Assembly: GCA_023388555.1 (NCBI GenBank) | Contig: JAEWGA010000005.1 | Location: 1-31,885 of the forward strand | Direction: 5' to 3' | DNA from: Bacteroidota bacterium | Lineage (GTDB): Bacteria; Bacteroidota; Bacteroidia; Bacteroidales; Porphyromonadaceae | DNA length: 31,885 nt | Shown: positions 22,075 to 30,936 of the stretch, one piece after another | Layout of the letters: each line of letters begins with the position of its first letter | Numbering within the stretch: position 1 is the first letter of the stretch | Made by a program: the position numbers and the translations under genes | The notes under the pieces: generated by a model | Told to the model about the DNA's origin: nothing | Seen by the model: the letters and a program-made list of their open reading frames with translations, nothing else | Databases searched by the model: none

Positions 22075-23742
22075 ATGTTTGCAGGCAAACAAAAGCATAC
22101 CTTACTTATAGCAATAGCTACGGTTATTGCTTTGTTGCTGTGTGTTGTGGCTTATATTGTAGGCTTAAACCAAGGCGCTAAGCGTATGGGTGGGACGTAC
22201 TCGTTACGCAAAGTGTCCAACGCCTTACATTTAATAGATAAACACTATGTGGATAAGGTGGATATGGATAGCCTGATAGGTGAAATAGTCCCCCAGCTGA
22301 TGGCCGACTTGGACCCGCACTCCAACTACCTTACTCCCCAGCAATTAGAGGACGAACAGCAATCCATGCAAGGCACTTTTTTTGGTATAGGCGTCACTTT
22401 TAATACCCTAATAGATACCTTGGTAGTTGTAGGGGTTACGCCTCGGGGGCCTTCGGACTTGGTTGGCATTAAGGCGGGCGACCGAATTTTGCGGGCAGAT
22501 GGCACACCTTTATTAGGCTCCACAATGTCCTCGGACTCTATTATGATGTACCTGCGTGGCCCCGATAAAAGCAAAGTGGTATTGGATATTTACAGGCCCT
22601 CCACACAGGAATCCTTCCCTATTGAAGTTATTAGGGGGGAGGTATCGGCACGCCAAACATCGGCTGTTTATATGGTGAACGACTCGTTAGGTTGCATTGC
22701 CATACCGCAATTTACAATGGGGGTATACGAGGACTTCATGAAGGGCTATGCCGAACTGTTAGCACAAGGGCTAAAAGGATTAGTTATAGACCTTAGGGGG
22801 AACCCAGGCGGGCTGCTACATGTGGCTTTGGCATTAACCAACGAGTTTTTGCCCAGAGGGCAAATGATTATATACACCGAGGGGGAACACTCCCCTAAGA
22901 ACCCCTTTGAAAGCGATGGCACAGGAGCAATACAACACATACCACTATATGTGCTGATAGATGGGGCCTCGGCATCCTCCTCGGAGATTGTTAGTGGCGC
23001 GTTACAGGATAACGACCGTGCTATAATTATAGGGAGGCGAAGTTTTGGAAAAGGATTGGTACAAAAACCGTACGTTTTTTACGATGGCTCGGCTATTCAC
23101 CTGACCATAGCACGTTATTACACCCCCTCGGGCCGTTGCATACAACGCCCATATCAGCTGGGCGAAGGGGAGTATTATTACATGCAGGACTGGGAAAGCA
23201 GAGCCGCCTCGGGAGAGCTATTCCATGCCGATAGCATTCATAACCTTAGCCCCCAAGTGTACTACACCAAGGGGGGGCGTAAAGTATATGGAGGCGGCGG
23301 TATAATCCCCGATGTTTTTATCCCCGTGGATACATTGGGGTATACCACCTACCTGAATGAGGTGTTACACAAAGGGCTTTTATCTAAGTATGCTTTTGTA
23401 TACAGCGACACCCATAGGCAACTGTTGCAGGAGTTGGGTAGCCCAGCAGCATGCTACTCCTTCTTGAAAAACCAAGGGTTGGTTTGGCAGTTTGCCCAGT
23501 GGGCGCACAGCCGAGGGGTACGGAATAAGAATTATTTGGTGTACGTGTCGCACGATAAAATGTTTGGCATTCTGTCCCAAATCATCATACAGCAAATATA
23601 CGGGGACGATGCTGCCGCCAAAGTGGAAAGTTTAACCGACCTTATGGTTATAAAGGCGGCAGAACTGTTTGCTAATGGTGTAATATCGCCACTGCAATTA
23701 CCCGCTAACGAGGTAACACCCCCTGAAGAGAAGAGGGCCTGA
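22075..23742 (+). CDS. S41 family C-terminal processing peptidase
   Basis: This is a periplasmic serine protease of the CtpA/Tsp type (555 aa), anchored by an N-terminal hydrophobic segment (9-30). A PDZ domain spans about 95-185 (FFGIGVTF, VVVGVTPRGPSDLVGIKAGDRIL). The protease core contains DLRGNPGG (239-246) and Ser301 in GASASSSEIVSGALQD with Lys326 in RRSFGKG; the 25-residue Ser-Lys spacing equals that of E. coli Tsp. The C-terminal 170 residues are not recognised beyond this family. It lies 15 bp before the cyclo-ligase gene. Confidence 0.93.
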   Translation: MFAGKQKHTLLIAIATVIALLLCVVAYIVGLNQGAKRMGGTYSLRKVSNALHLIDKHYVDKVDMDSLIGEIVPQLMADLDPHSNYLTPQQLEDEQQSMQGTFFGIGVTFNTLIDTLVVVGVTPRGPSDLVGIKAGDRILRADGTPLLGSTMSSDSIMMYLRGPDKSKVVLDIYRPSTQESFPIEVIRGEVSARQTSAVYMVNDSLGCIAIPQFTMGVYEDFMKGYAELLAQGLKGLVIDLRGNPGGLLHVALALTNEFLPRGQMIIYTEGEHSPKNPFESDGTGAIQHIPLYVLIDGASASSSEIVSGALQDNDRAIIIGRRSFGKGLVQKPYVFYDGSAIHLTIARYYTPSGRCIQRPYQLGEGEYYYMQDWESRAASGELFHADSIHNLSPQVYYTKGGRKVYGGGGIIPDVFIPVDTLGYTTYLNEVLHKGLLSKYAFVYSDTHRQLLQELGSPAACYSFLKNQGLVWQFAQWAHSRGVRNKNYLVYVSHDKMFGILSQIIIQQIYGDDAAAKVESLTDLMVIKAAELFANGVISPLQLPANEVTPPEEKRA

Positions 23743-23757
23743 CCTTTATAAAAAAAG

Positions 23758-24312
23758 ATGACACACCCCTGGCAACAAAAAAAGGAACTTAGGAAACAAA
23801 TAGCCCAAGCTAAACAAGCCATAACGCCGGCAGATTGGGATAAAAGGTCCGTCCTATTAGCCAATAACGTATACCGCGTTATAGCTGGCAGACCAGTGCA
23901 GCAGGTAGGCCTTTTCTTGTCCTTACCGGACGAATGGGATACCGCCCCTTTGATAGCACTTTTAGAGCGCGAAGGGTACGTTATAGCTGTACCTAAGGTG
24001 GAGGGAGAGGATATTAACTTCTACCCGTACAATCCGGCGAAATTGGCTTGTTGTGGGGCTTACGGCATACAAGAGCCTATAGCTTTGCCCACAGAGCGGG
24101 TAGTGCCACAGTTATTGGTAGTACCTGGAGTTGCTTTTTCGCCAGAGGGATACCGCTTAGGCAGGGGGAAAGGTTATTACGACAGGTATATAGCCCAACA
24201 CAAGGGCATTTACTGCGTGGGGACATGTTTTAAGGAACAGCTATTAGCTAATGTGCCAAGCGAAGAGCATGACCAATGTATGGATGTTGTAGTAACGGAC
24301 CAGCTCCTTTAA
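23758..24312 (+). CDS. 5-formyltetrahydrofolate cyclo-ligase
   Basis: This enzyme converts 5-formyl-THF to 5,10-methenyl-THF using ATP. At 184 aa it is the usual length. It has KKELRKQI at the start, FLSLPDEWDT for substrate binding, and the ATP-binding segment PEGYRLGRGKGYYDRYI (129-145). In E. coli the homologous gene (fau) lies next to ssrS and zapA; here it is about 11 kb away in the argS-side operon, so the old link is broken. It is the last gene of that operon. Confidence 0.94.
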   Translation: MTHPWQQKKELRKQIAQAKQAITPADWDKRSVLLANNVYRVIAGRPVQQVGLFLSLPDEWDTAPLIALLEREGYVIAVPKVEGEDINFYPYNPAKLACCGAYGIQEPIALPTERVVPQLLVVPGVAFSPEGYRLGRGKGYYDRYIAQHKGIYCVGTCFKEQLLANVPSEEHDQCMDVVVTDQLL

Positions 24313-24322
24313 GCGTTTTATT

Positions 24323-24330
24323 TACTTTTG
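24323..24330 (+). promoter_or_regulatory. -7 box upstream of the secreted protease
   Basis: TACTTTTG matches TAnnTTTG; no -33 TTTG is present at 19-20 bp. With a start near 24335 the leader would be about 20 nt, which supports ATG 24354 as the start codon. Confidence 0.45.
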
Positions 24331-24353
24331 CAAAAGACATTTTTAGTTGCAGT

Positions 24354-26612
24354 ATGCTCTACCAGCCTATATTAAAACGTATATACCTAATAACACTATT
24401 GTTGGTGGCTTTATGGCTGCTACCCTCAGTGGGAACAGCACAAATAGAGCGAGGCGGAAGCCCTGTTGGGTTACATACGCTCCGTTCGCGAGGTACAATA
24501 GCCATTCCTACATTGCGCCTACCCGCCTTTAACCAGGACTCGGCACGGATAGCATTAGAGAATAAGGGGCAAAACCGGTTATATTTTTTTGCTCACCCAC
24601 TACCTACCGATATTGATGTTATACAACAAGGGCAACACCTTACCGTTGGAGGGCTAAATGTGTGGTTGTTTAGGGTGAAGTCCAAAGGAGCGCTAAGCCT
24701 CAACTTTTTGTTTGACCGGTGTTCGTTACCTGCTGGCGGCCGAATTTTTATTTATAGTTTGGATGGCAGGTGTTTCATGGGCGGTTTTGGTCCCGAAAAC
24801 ATCTCGGCCGAGGGGCTGATTCCAACCCTTCCTATAGCTACGGACGAAGCTGTTATAGAGTGCCAAGTACCTGTAGGTGAGCCTACCCCAACGCTGCATG
24901 TGAAAACTGTAAACCACGGGTTACGTATTGCCCCAGCGCGTGGCCCCATATATGATGGGGGATGGCGGGATGCATTGCGATGTGCGCCGGATATAGCCTG
25001 TTTCTCTAACTTGGACCCCGAGGCCAGGAGTGTGTGCATGGTGTGTGTTAATGGTGAGGCCTTAGGTACAGGAGCCATAGTCCGGACTGCGAAAGAAGAT
25101 GCACCATATGTAATAACAGCAGCCCATGTATTAACGAAGAACTTCGAGAAAAGCTCCCCGTGGAATAACTGGGATTATCTGCCCCAAACAATGGTGTTCT
25201 TTTTTAATTACAAGTCGCCCGACTGTTCGGGGGAGGTTATGCCACAGGTAAACCAGTCGGTGGCAGGAGCCAGCTTGGTGGGGGTGGATAAAGGTATGGA
25301 TATGGCTATGGTTCGGCTAAATAACCAGCTACCAGCCTCGTACAGGGGGTATGCCCTTGGATGGACAATGGAGGACTCCCCCCTCCCCCCATACTACAAC
25401 ATTCACCACCCCCAAAGCCTAACCATGCGTATAAATATATGTAATAAGCCGTTGGTGAAAGGCTCGTATGCCAACAATTCCTACCCTTTTTTAAAGGACA
25501 AACACTGGGAAGTGCAGGGGTGGGACTTAGGGACTACCGCTGGGGGCTCCTCCGGCTCGCCTTTGCTGGATAAAAACAAAAGGTACATAGGTGGGCTAAC
25601 GGGAGGCGCTTCTACTTGTGCGAACCCTCACTTAAAGGATTACTTTTTTCGCCTCTCGGAACTGCTAACAACCACCGACCCGCAAGGGAAGAAAATACTA
25701 TCGGTACTAAACCCTGGGGGAGCTACCATGTTTATGGATGGCAAGGAGCTGGCGCCTAATGGCTTACAGCAACAGCGTATTACACACATAAAAGGGTTGG
25801 AGGACAAAAGCATACTAGCGGAAAAAGTGATGTCCGTGGACAAAACCATGGCTCTTATGTCTTCGGGCAATATAAAAGAGATAGGAGAGTTGTACCAGTT
25901 AAGCAAGGGAACCAAAGTTATAGGCTTTTATGCGGTGTTCCATTGCGACCCTTTGTTGCCGGGAGAGTCGTTGCCCGAGGTAAATTACACCATATACAAA
26001 GGGGCGGGTAAACAAAAAGTTGCACAAGGGGTATTCCCCCTGAAACAAATGCAAGCGTATAACCCCCAAAACCAATTGGTAGAAAACATACCACGTACTA
26101 CGGCTACCTTTATAGAAGGCTATGCCGAGCTTGCAGTGCCATTGGAAATGGAGCAGAATACCCCTTTAATGGTAGCTTTGGATGCTCGGCACCTTAAAGA
26201 TAAACTGTTGCCTGTTGTGCAAGCCGATAACAACGTTGCGGGGCTTCATTTGCTTCGTAATGGCAGTTGGCAGGCAGCGGAGAATAACGCCACACTATGG
26301 CTGGACCTATTGGTGGATAGAAAAGAACAAGGATCGCCCTTGGAGAATTCGTGGATACGGCTAACACAAATAGGTGATTCGTTTACGGTATTAATAAACC
26401 CTCCGCACGAGTCGGAACCTACAACGGTCACCTTATACAACCTACTGGGGCAGCTGGTATATAGGCACACCACCACAACCTTAATAGTATCGATACCCCG
26501 AATACAGTTATCAGGACAGGGCATCCTGGTGCTAAAAGTCCAAAATGGAGATGCCTCCTTTACTCAAAAAATTTACCTCCCCAACAACAGCCCAGCTATC
26601 CCTAAACCATAA
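24354..26612 (+). CDS. Secreted trypsin-like (lysyl endopeptidase-type) protease with T9SS sorting domain
   Basis: This is an exported serine protease (752 aa). The signal peptide ends near SVGTA|Q (residue 29). A pro-region of about 200 residues precedes a chymotrypsin-fold domain with triad His258 (ITAAHVL), Asp316 (KGMDMAMVRL) and Ser400 (AGGSSGSPLLD). The layout and Cys-rich entry (CAPDIACF, CMVCVNG) resemble lysyl endopeptidases. The last 80 residues (TVTLYNLLGQLVYR, then GQGILVLKVQNG and QKIYL) form a type A T9SS sorting domain, so export through the type IX system and removal of the tail are expected. I chose ATG 24354 because it starts a clean signal peptide after the promoter; the frame opens at 24276. 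Cleavage specificity is not certain. Confidence 0.88.
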   Translation: MLYQPILKRIYLITLLLVALWLLPSVGTAQIERGGSPVGLHTLRSRGTIAIPTLRLPAFNQDSARIALENKGQNRLYFFAHPLPTDIDVIQQGQHLTVGGLNVWLFRVKSKGALSLNFLFDRCSLPAGGRIFIYSLDGRCFMGGFGPENISAEGLIPTLPIATDEAVIECQVPVGEPTPTLHVKTVNHGLRIAPARGPIYDGGWRDALRCAPDIACFSNLDPEARSVCMVCVNGEALGTGAIVRTAKEDAPYVITAAHVLTKNFEKSSPWNNWDYLPQTMVFFFNYKSPDCSGEVMPQVNQSVAGASLVGVDKGMDMAMVRLNNQLPASYRGYALGWTMEDSPLPPYYNIHHPQSLTMRINICNKPLVKGSYANNSYPFLKDKHWEVQGWDLGTTAGGSSGSPLLDKNKRYIGGLTGGASTCANPHLKDYFFRLSELLTTTDPQGKKILSVLNPGGATMFMDGKELAPNGLQQQRITHIKGLEDKSILAEKVMSVDKTMALMSSGNIKEIGELYQLSKGTKVIGFYAVFHCDPLLPGESLPEVNYTIYKGAGKQKVAQGVFPLKQMQAYNPQNQLVENIPRTTATFIEGYAELAVPLEMEQNTPLMVALDARHLKDKLLPVVQADNNVAGLHLLRNGSWQAAENNATLWLDLLVDRKEQGSPLENSWIRLTQIGDSFTVLINPPHESEPTTVTLYNLLGQLVYRHTTTTLIVSIPRIQLSGQGILVLKVQNGDASFTQKIYLPNNSPAIPKP

Positions 26613-26631
26613 TACGTTTATACTATTAATT

Positions 26632-27834
26632 ATGCCTTACTCTTTTGTTCGTTTAAGTACACTTAGCTATGCCATATTAACTGTTGCTACGTTGGCTGTA
26701 GCGAGTTTGTTTCCTGCGTGTAATACCGAAGCGGCCTTCCGGGTAGAGGGGCATATTACCGAAGCAACGGGAAAAGTCCTTTATTTGGAACACCAAACAC
26801 TTAATGGGATAGTGTGTTTGGACTCGTTGACGTTAAGTGCCAGTGGTAAATATTCTTTTAAGGAGAAAGCACCTGCTGCCCCAGACTTTTACCGGTTGCG
26901 TTTAGGCGAGCAACTAATACCCTTTAGTGTGGACACCGTAACAACACTACAAATAAATGCCGATGCTTCCAGCTTTGCCACCTCGTATACCGTAGAGGGG
27001 TCCGATGCCTCTGCAAAAATTAAAGACATCTGGTTGGCCCAGTTAGATGCCAATGTACATATATCCAAATTGCTTCACCGTTATAATAAAGGGCAATTGG
27101 ATAAGCCTTTAGTAGAGGCTGCCATGGATAGTGTTGTTGCAAAGTATAAGGAACGTACACGCTCGTACATTTTATCGTCGCCAGCTTCGGCAGAAGCCTA
27201 CTTTGCTTTATTTCAGCAAGTGAATGGTATGTTGCTTTACAATATTTACGATGCTCGGGACTCTAAACTGTTTGCAGCTGTGGCTAATAGTTACGAACTG
27301 TATTACCCAGATAGCCCGCGTACCAAACATTTGTACGAGTTGGCCTTAAAGTCGGTAGCTGTTGTGCGTTCTATGCAAAACAACATGTCTGGCCCCGACT
27401 CGGTGCCCACCACCAAGGTAATTCCGCATACCGTGGGGTATATAGACATAGCCTTGCCTAACCTACGTGGCGAGGTTAGGCGGTTATCGGATGTGGCACA
27501 AAACGCTCCTGTCCTGCTCTGTTTTGTTGCTATGGGAGAGGATTGGAGTATGCCTTTAATAGAGCAGCTTAAAGGCATATACGCAGCCTACCACGGGCAA
27601 GGATTGGAAATATACATGGTTAGCTTAAATACCGAGAGCCATATATGGAAAAGTGCCGTAGACGGCTTGCCTTGGGTTAATGTATGCGACCACGACGGGG
27701 CTTATTCTTCGCTTATAGCGCACTACAACCTAAGGTCGTTACCCACCCTGTTCTTACTTAATAAAGAGGGCGAAATAGTACAACGCATAGCCTCGTTGGA
27801 GGAGGTGGATAAAGCTATCCGCACGGTACTGTAA
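26632..27834 (+). CDS. DUF4369 and thioredoxin-like protein lacking CXXC, probable lipoprotein
   Basis: This is an exported protein of 400 aa. The N-terminus is hydrophobic and Cys30 (LFPAC) may be lipidated, though the lipobox is weak. A DUF4369 domain (about 35-120, starting FRVEGHITEATGKVLYLE) is followed by a helical linker and a TlpA/AhpC-like thioredoxin domain (about 270-400) with the cis-Pro at SLPTLFLL (Pro371). The redox motif is gone: LLCFVAMGEDWSMPLIEQL (key positions Met301-Gly-Glu-Asp-Trp305) stands where WCxxC is expected. It cannot act as an ordinary thiol-disulfide oxidoreductase. It begins 19 bp after the secreted protease gene, so the two are likely co-expressed. Confidence 0.82.
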   Translation: MPYSFVRLSTLSYAILTVATLAVASLFPACNTEAAFRVEGHITEATGKVLYLEHQTLNGIVCLDSLTLSASGKYSFKEKAPAAPDFYRLRLGEQLIPFSVDTVTTLQINADASSFATSYTVEGSDASAKIKDIWLAQLDANVHISKLLHRYNKGQLDKPLVEAAMDSVVAKYKERTRSYILSSPASAEAYFALFQQVNGMLLYNIYDARDSKLFAAVANSYELYYPDSPRTKHLYELALKSVAVVRSMQNNMSGPDSVPTTKVIPHTVGYIDIALPNLRGEVRRLSDVAQNAPVLLCFVAMGEDWSMPLIEQLKGIYAAYHGQGLEIYMVSLNTESHIWKSAVDGLPWVNVCDHDGAYSSLIAHYNLRSLPTLFLLNKEGEIVQRIASLEEVDKAIRTVL

Positions 27835-27851
27835 CCGTAAACCGGAAAGGT

Positions 27852-27882
27852 TTTGGTGATATCAAACAAACTCCTAACTTTG
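27852..27882 (+). promoter_or_regulatory. Promoter of the HU/SPOR gene
   Basis: TTTG (27852-27855), 19 bp, then TAACTTTG (27875-27882), both perfect. The predicted start near 27887 leaves about 20 nt before ATG 27910. Confidence 0.78.
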
Positions 27883-27909
27883 TTCCTGTATACTATTGTA
27901 TCCTGAAAC

Positions 27910-28881
27910 ATGAAACGTATTACCCGCTATATAGAGCAGTCCTTATATCGTCACGAATGCATAGTAGTACCTGGCTTGGGTGCTTTTATCCGCCACGAAG
28001 AGTCGGCCACCTTGGACCCGACAAAGGGGCTGATATTCCCTGGGCGAAGTGAAATAAGCTTTAATGCAGCACTTCGTACCGATGACGGTATATTGGTGGA
28101 TGCGTACAGAAGAGCTTTTTCGTTAAATTACAAAAGAGCGCTATCCATGATTCAGGGAGATGTAGCCGAACTTTACCACGACCTACAAACAGCCCACATG
28201 CTGCAGTTAGGGAGTGTTGGGCGACTTACAATGGATAAGGATACGCGCCAAATTACATTTTACCCGAACCCAGAACACCCCTTCTCTACGGAACATTACG
28301 GTGAGATGCCAACCCCTCAGTTGCCCCGCTTGGCAGAGCCCACCAGTACTCCCCTGGCTCCAGAGCGTAAACAAGGCGTATACTATTTGCCTATTCATAT
28401 AAATACGCTAAAGTATGGTGCAGCAGCTGTAGTTATTGGTGTTTTAACCCTGTTGGTCCCTGGGCATTCGTTAACAACAACAACCGAAAAGAGCTACCAA
28501 GCAGGTTTTTTTGCCGACTTAGAGCGTAAAATGGAGCACCCGCCCTTGCCAAACGCTATGGTTGAAGCGCCTGCAGCAGCCGTTAATGAGACTTCTCCAA
28601 AGCGTTTATTGGCAGGATGTCCCTTATTGGAACACACTGCCGGAAAAGTGAAATATTATGTTGTAATAGCCAGCTTACGCAACTTAGAACTAATGGAGAA
28701 ATACCTGAAGGCAAACCCAAGATATGCTTCGTTTCCCCAAGGCGGCGTGTTACAAGGGCGTTCGCAGCAAAGGCTTTTTGCGGCAAGTTTTGAGTTGATG
28801 GAAGAGGCAGCTGCTTACCGAAAACAGTTGGTGGCAGAACACCCGGAACTTCAGTCGGCTTGGATATATAAAGCCTTTTAG
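27910..28881 (+). CDS. HU-like (CCDC81-type) domain protein with TM segment and SPOR domain
   Basis: This is a 323-residue membrane protein. The cytoplasmic part (1-125) resembles the paired CCDC81-like prokaryotic HU domains: ITRYIEQSLYRHECIVVPG, then ISFNAALRTDDGILV and LGSVGRLTM. A transmembrane helix follows (about 169-184), then a periplasmic linker and a C-terminal SPOR-like domain (about 246-320: KYYVVIASLRNLELMEKYL). SPOR domains bind glycan strands stripped of stem peptides at division septa. A DNA-binding-type fold on one side of the membrane and a septal wall-binding domain on the other suggests a link between chromosome and division, which is inference. It is probably monocistronic, with its own promoter. 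Confidence 0.8.
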   Translation: MKRITRYIEQSLYRHECIVVPGLGAFIRHEESATLDPTKGLIFPGRSEISFNAALRTDDGILVDAYRRAFSLNYKRALSMIQGDVAELYHDLQTAHMLQLGSVGRLTMDKDTRQITFYPNPEHPFSTEHYGEMPTPQLPRLAEPTSTPLAPERKQGVYYLPIHINTLKYGAAAVVIGVLTLLVPGHSLTTTTEKSYQAGFFADLERKMEHPPLPNAMVEAPAAAVNETSPKRLLAGCPLLEHTAGKVKYYVVIASLRNLELMEKYLKANPRYASFPQGGVLQGRSQQRLFAASFELMEEAAAYRKQLVAEHPELQSAWIYKAF

Positions 28882-28957
28882 TAATAGTTTTGAGTTGCTT
28901 AGTTCCCCTTTAAGGAGAAAAAGTTGTAAAGAAGCACCCTAAGTAAACTTTATTACA

Positions 28958-28965
28958 TACCTTTA
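28958..28965 (+). promoter_or_regulatory. Weak -7-like box upstream of korA
   Basis: TACCTTTA differs from TAnnTTTG at the last base and has no TTTG at the usual distance. It is the best candidate in the 168-bp gap before korA, where nothing else is recognisable. Confidence 0.25.
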
Positions 28966-29049
28966 CACCAGACTTCGGAAGAAGAGCAGAGGCCCTACTT
29001 CTTGAGGTTTGTGTATTTATCTATACCTCTAAAATCAAATACTATCGTC

Positions 29050-30936
29050 ATGGAACCAAAACCTGGTGTGGAGATAAGGAATGACATTGTTATCCGATTC
29101 TCTGGTGACTCGGGTGACGGTATGCAGCTGACAGGAAGCCTGTTTTCAGATGTGTCTGCCATCCTGGGAAACGAAATTTCAACATTTCCAGACTACCCTG
29201 CCGAAATCCGGGCGCCTCAAGGAACGCTTGCAGGAGTATCGGGCTTTCAGGTGCAGATAGGAACAAGCGGTGTGCTTACTCCTGGAGATTATGCCGACGT
29301 GTTGGTGGCAATGAACCCCGCGGCGCTTAAAGTGAACGTTGCGCACATTAAAAGTAGGGCCATTGTTATAATAGACACCGACTCCTTTACCGCTAACGAT
29401 TTAAAGAAAGCCCAGTTTGTAACAGAACACCCATTTGTGGAGTTAGGGCTGAACGATGTACAGGTGATAGATGTGCCAATATCGGGCATGGTAAAGGAGA
29501 GCTTGGCGGGCTCGGGGTTGGATAACAAAGCCATTTTGCGTTGCAAAAATATGTTTGCGCTGGGGCTTGTGTGTTGGCTGTTCCAAAAAGATATTAGCGC
29601 TATTGATGACCTGTTGGCTAAGAAGTTTGGTAAGAAACCCGATATTTTACGTGCAAACTTAAAAGTACTGTCCGACGGTTATAACTACGGTGCCAACACG
29701 CATGCATCGGCTACAACCTACCGAATAGAAGGCACCGATGCTCTGCCAGGTAAGTATATGGAAATAAGCGGTAATACCGCCACTGCATACGGGCTTATTG
29801 CCGCTGCCGAAAAAGCCAACCTGGAGCTTTTCTTGGGGTCGTACCCTATAACCCCAGCTACCGACATTTTGCATGAACTTTCCAAGCATAAGGCTATGGG
29901 GGTTAAAACAGTACAGTGCGAAGATGAAATAGCCGGTATTTGCACAGCCATAGGAGCTGCGTATGGTGGAGCATTGGCTGTAACTACGACCTCTGGTCCT
30001 GGCCTCGCTCTAAAAAGTGAAGCCATTAACTTAGCCGTAATGGCCGAGTTGCCATTGGTGATTGTAGACGTACAACGGGGCGGCCCCTCGACAGGCTTGC
30101 CAACAAAAAGTGAACAGAGCGACTTGCTGCAAGCACTATTCGGCAGAAATGGAGAATCTCCGTTACCAGTGATAGCACCAGTTTCCCCTACCGACTGCTT
30201 TGATGCCGCCTATGAGGCTTGCCGTATTGCCCTGGAGCATATGACCCCTGTTATACTGCTAACCGATGCCTACATAGCAAATGGGGCTTCTGCTTGGCGT
30301 ATACCCGACTTAACTATGTACCCAGCCATACACCCGCCTTATGTGCAGGATAATTATAAAGAAGAGAAGCCTTGGACGCCTTTTTCCCGAGACCCCGAAA
30401 CACGTGTTAGGTACTGGGCCGTTCCTGGAACAGAAGGATTTGCACACAGGGTGGGCGGATTGGAAAAGGATAACCTAACCTCGGCGATTTCTACCGACCC
30501 CGATAACCACCAACTAATGGTTCGTTTGCGCGATGAGAAAATTCGTGCCGTGGCTAACCATATACCCGATATAGAAGTGCTTGGAGACCCCGATGCAGAT
30601 ATGGTGGTGATTGGCTGGGGAAGTACGTATGGACATATCCATTCTGCCGTACAACTGTTACGGCAAGAGGGCCGCAAATTGGCTCATATTCAGTTCCGCC
30701 ATATACGCCCCTTGCCTAAGAACACAGAAGAGGTGCTCCGGAGGTTTGATAAGGTTGTGGTTTGCGAGCAAAATACAGGCCAGTTGGCTCGCTACCTGGC
30801 AGGAGAAATTTACGGCCTCAATATTATTCGGTTTAACAGAGTAAAAGGCCAGCCCTTTAAGGTTACCCGCCTGGTACAAGAGCTAGGCCTTATACAAGAT
30901 GACCAACACGACAACAGATCCATATGGCACAAGTAA
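29050..30936 (+). CDS. korA: 2-oxoglutarate (2-oxoacid):ferredoxin oxidoreductase, alpha subunit (gamma-alpha fusion)
   Basis: This subunit, with KorB, interconverts 2-oxoglutarate and succinyl-CoA using ferredoxin, an oxygen-sensitive step in anaerobic carbon metabolism. The 628-residue protein fuses the gamma domain (about 10-200, starting IRFSGDSGDGMQLTG) to the alpha domain (about 235-628) with GNTATAYGLIAAAEKA, the substrate-site YPITPATDIL (265-274) and TTSGPGLALKSEA. I chose ATG 29050, 16 residues inside a frame that opens with a TTG at 29002, because it precedes the conserved region directly. It overlaps korB by 13 bp. Substrate is inferred from family; other 2-oxoacids are possible. 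Confidence 0.92.
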   Translation: MEPKPGVEIRNDIVIRFSGDSGDGMQLTGSLFSDVSAILGNEISTFPDYPAEIRAPQGTLAGVSGFQVQIGTSGVLTPGDYADVLVAMNPAALKVNVAHIKSRAIVIIDTDSFTANDLKKAQFVTEHPFVELGLNDVQVIDVPISGMVKESLAGSGLDNKAILRCKNMFALGLVCWLFQKDISAIDDLLAKKFGKKPDILRANLKVLSDGYNYGANTHASATTYRIEGTDALPGKYMEISGNTATAYGLIAAAEKANLELFLGSYPITPATDILHELSKHKAMGVKTVQCEDEIAGICTAIGAAYGGALAVTTTSGPGLALKSEAINLAVMAELPLVIVDVQRGGPSTGLPTKSEQSDLLQALFGRNGESPLPVIAPVSPTDCFDAAYEACRIALEHMTPVILLTDAYIANGASAWRIPDLTMYPAIHPPYVQDNYKEEKPWTPFSRDPETRVRYWAVPGTEGFAHRVGGLEKDNLTSAISTDPDNHQLMVRLRDEKIRAVANHIPDIEVLGDPDADMVVIGWGSTYGHIHSAVQLLRQEGRKLAHIQFRHIRPLPKNTEEVLRRFDKVVVCEQNTGQLARYLAGEIYGLNIIRFNRVKGQPFKVTRLVQELGLIQDDQHDNRSIWHK

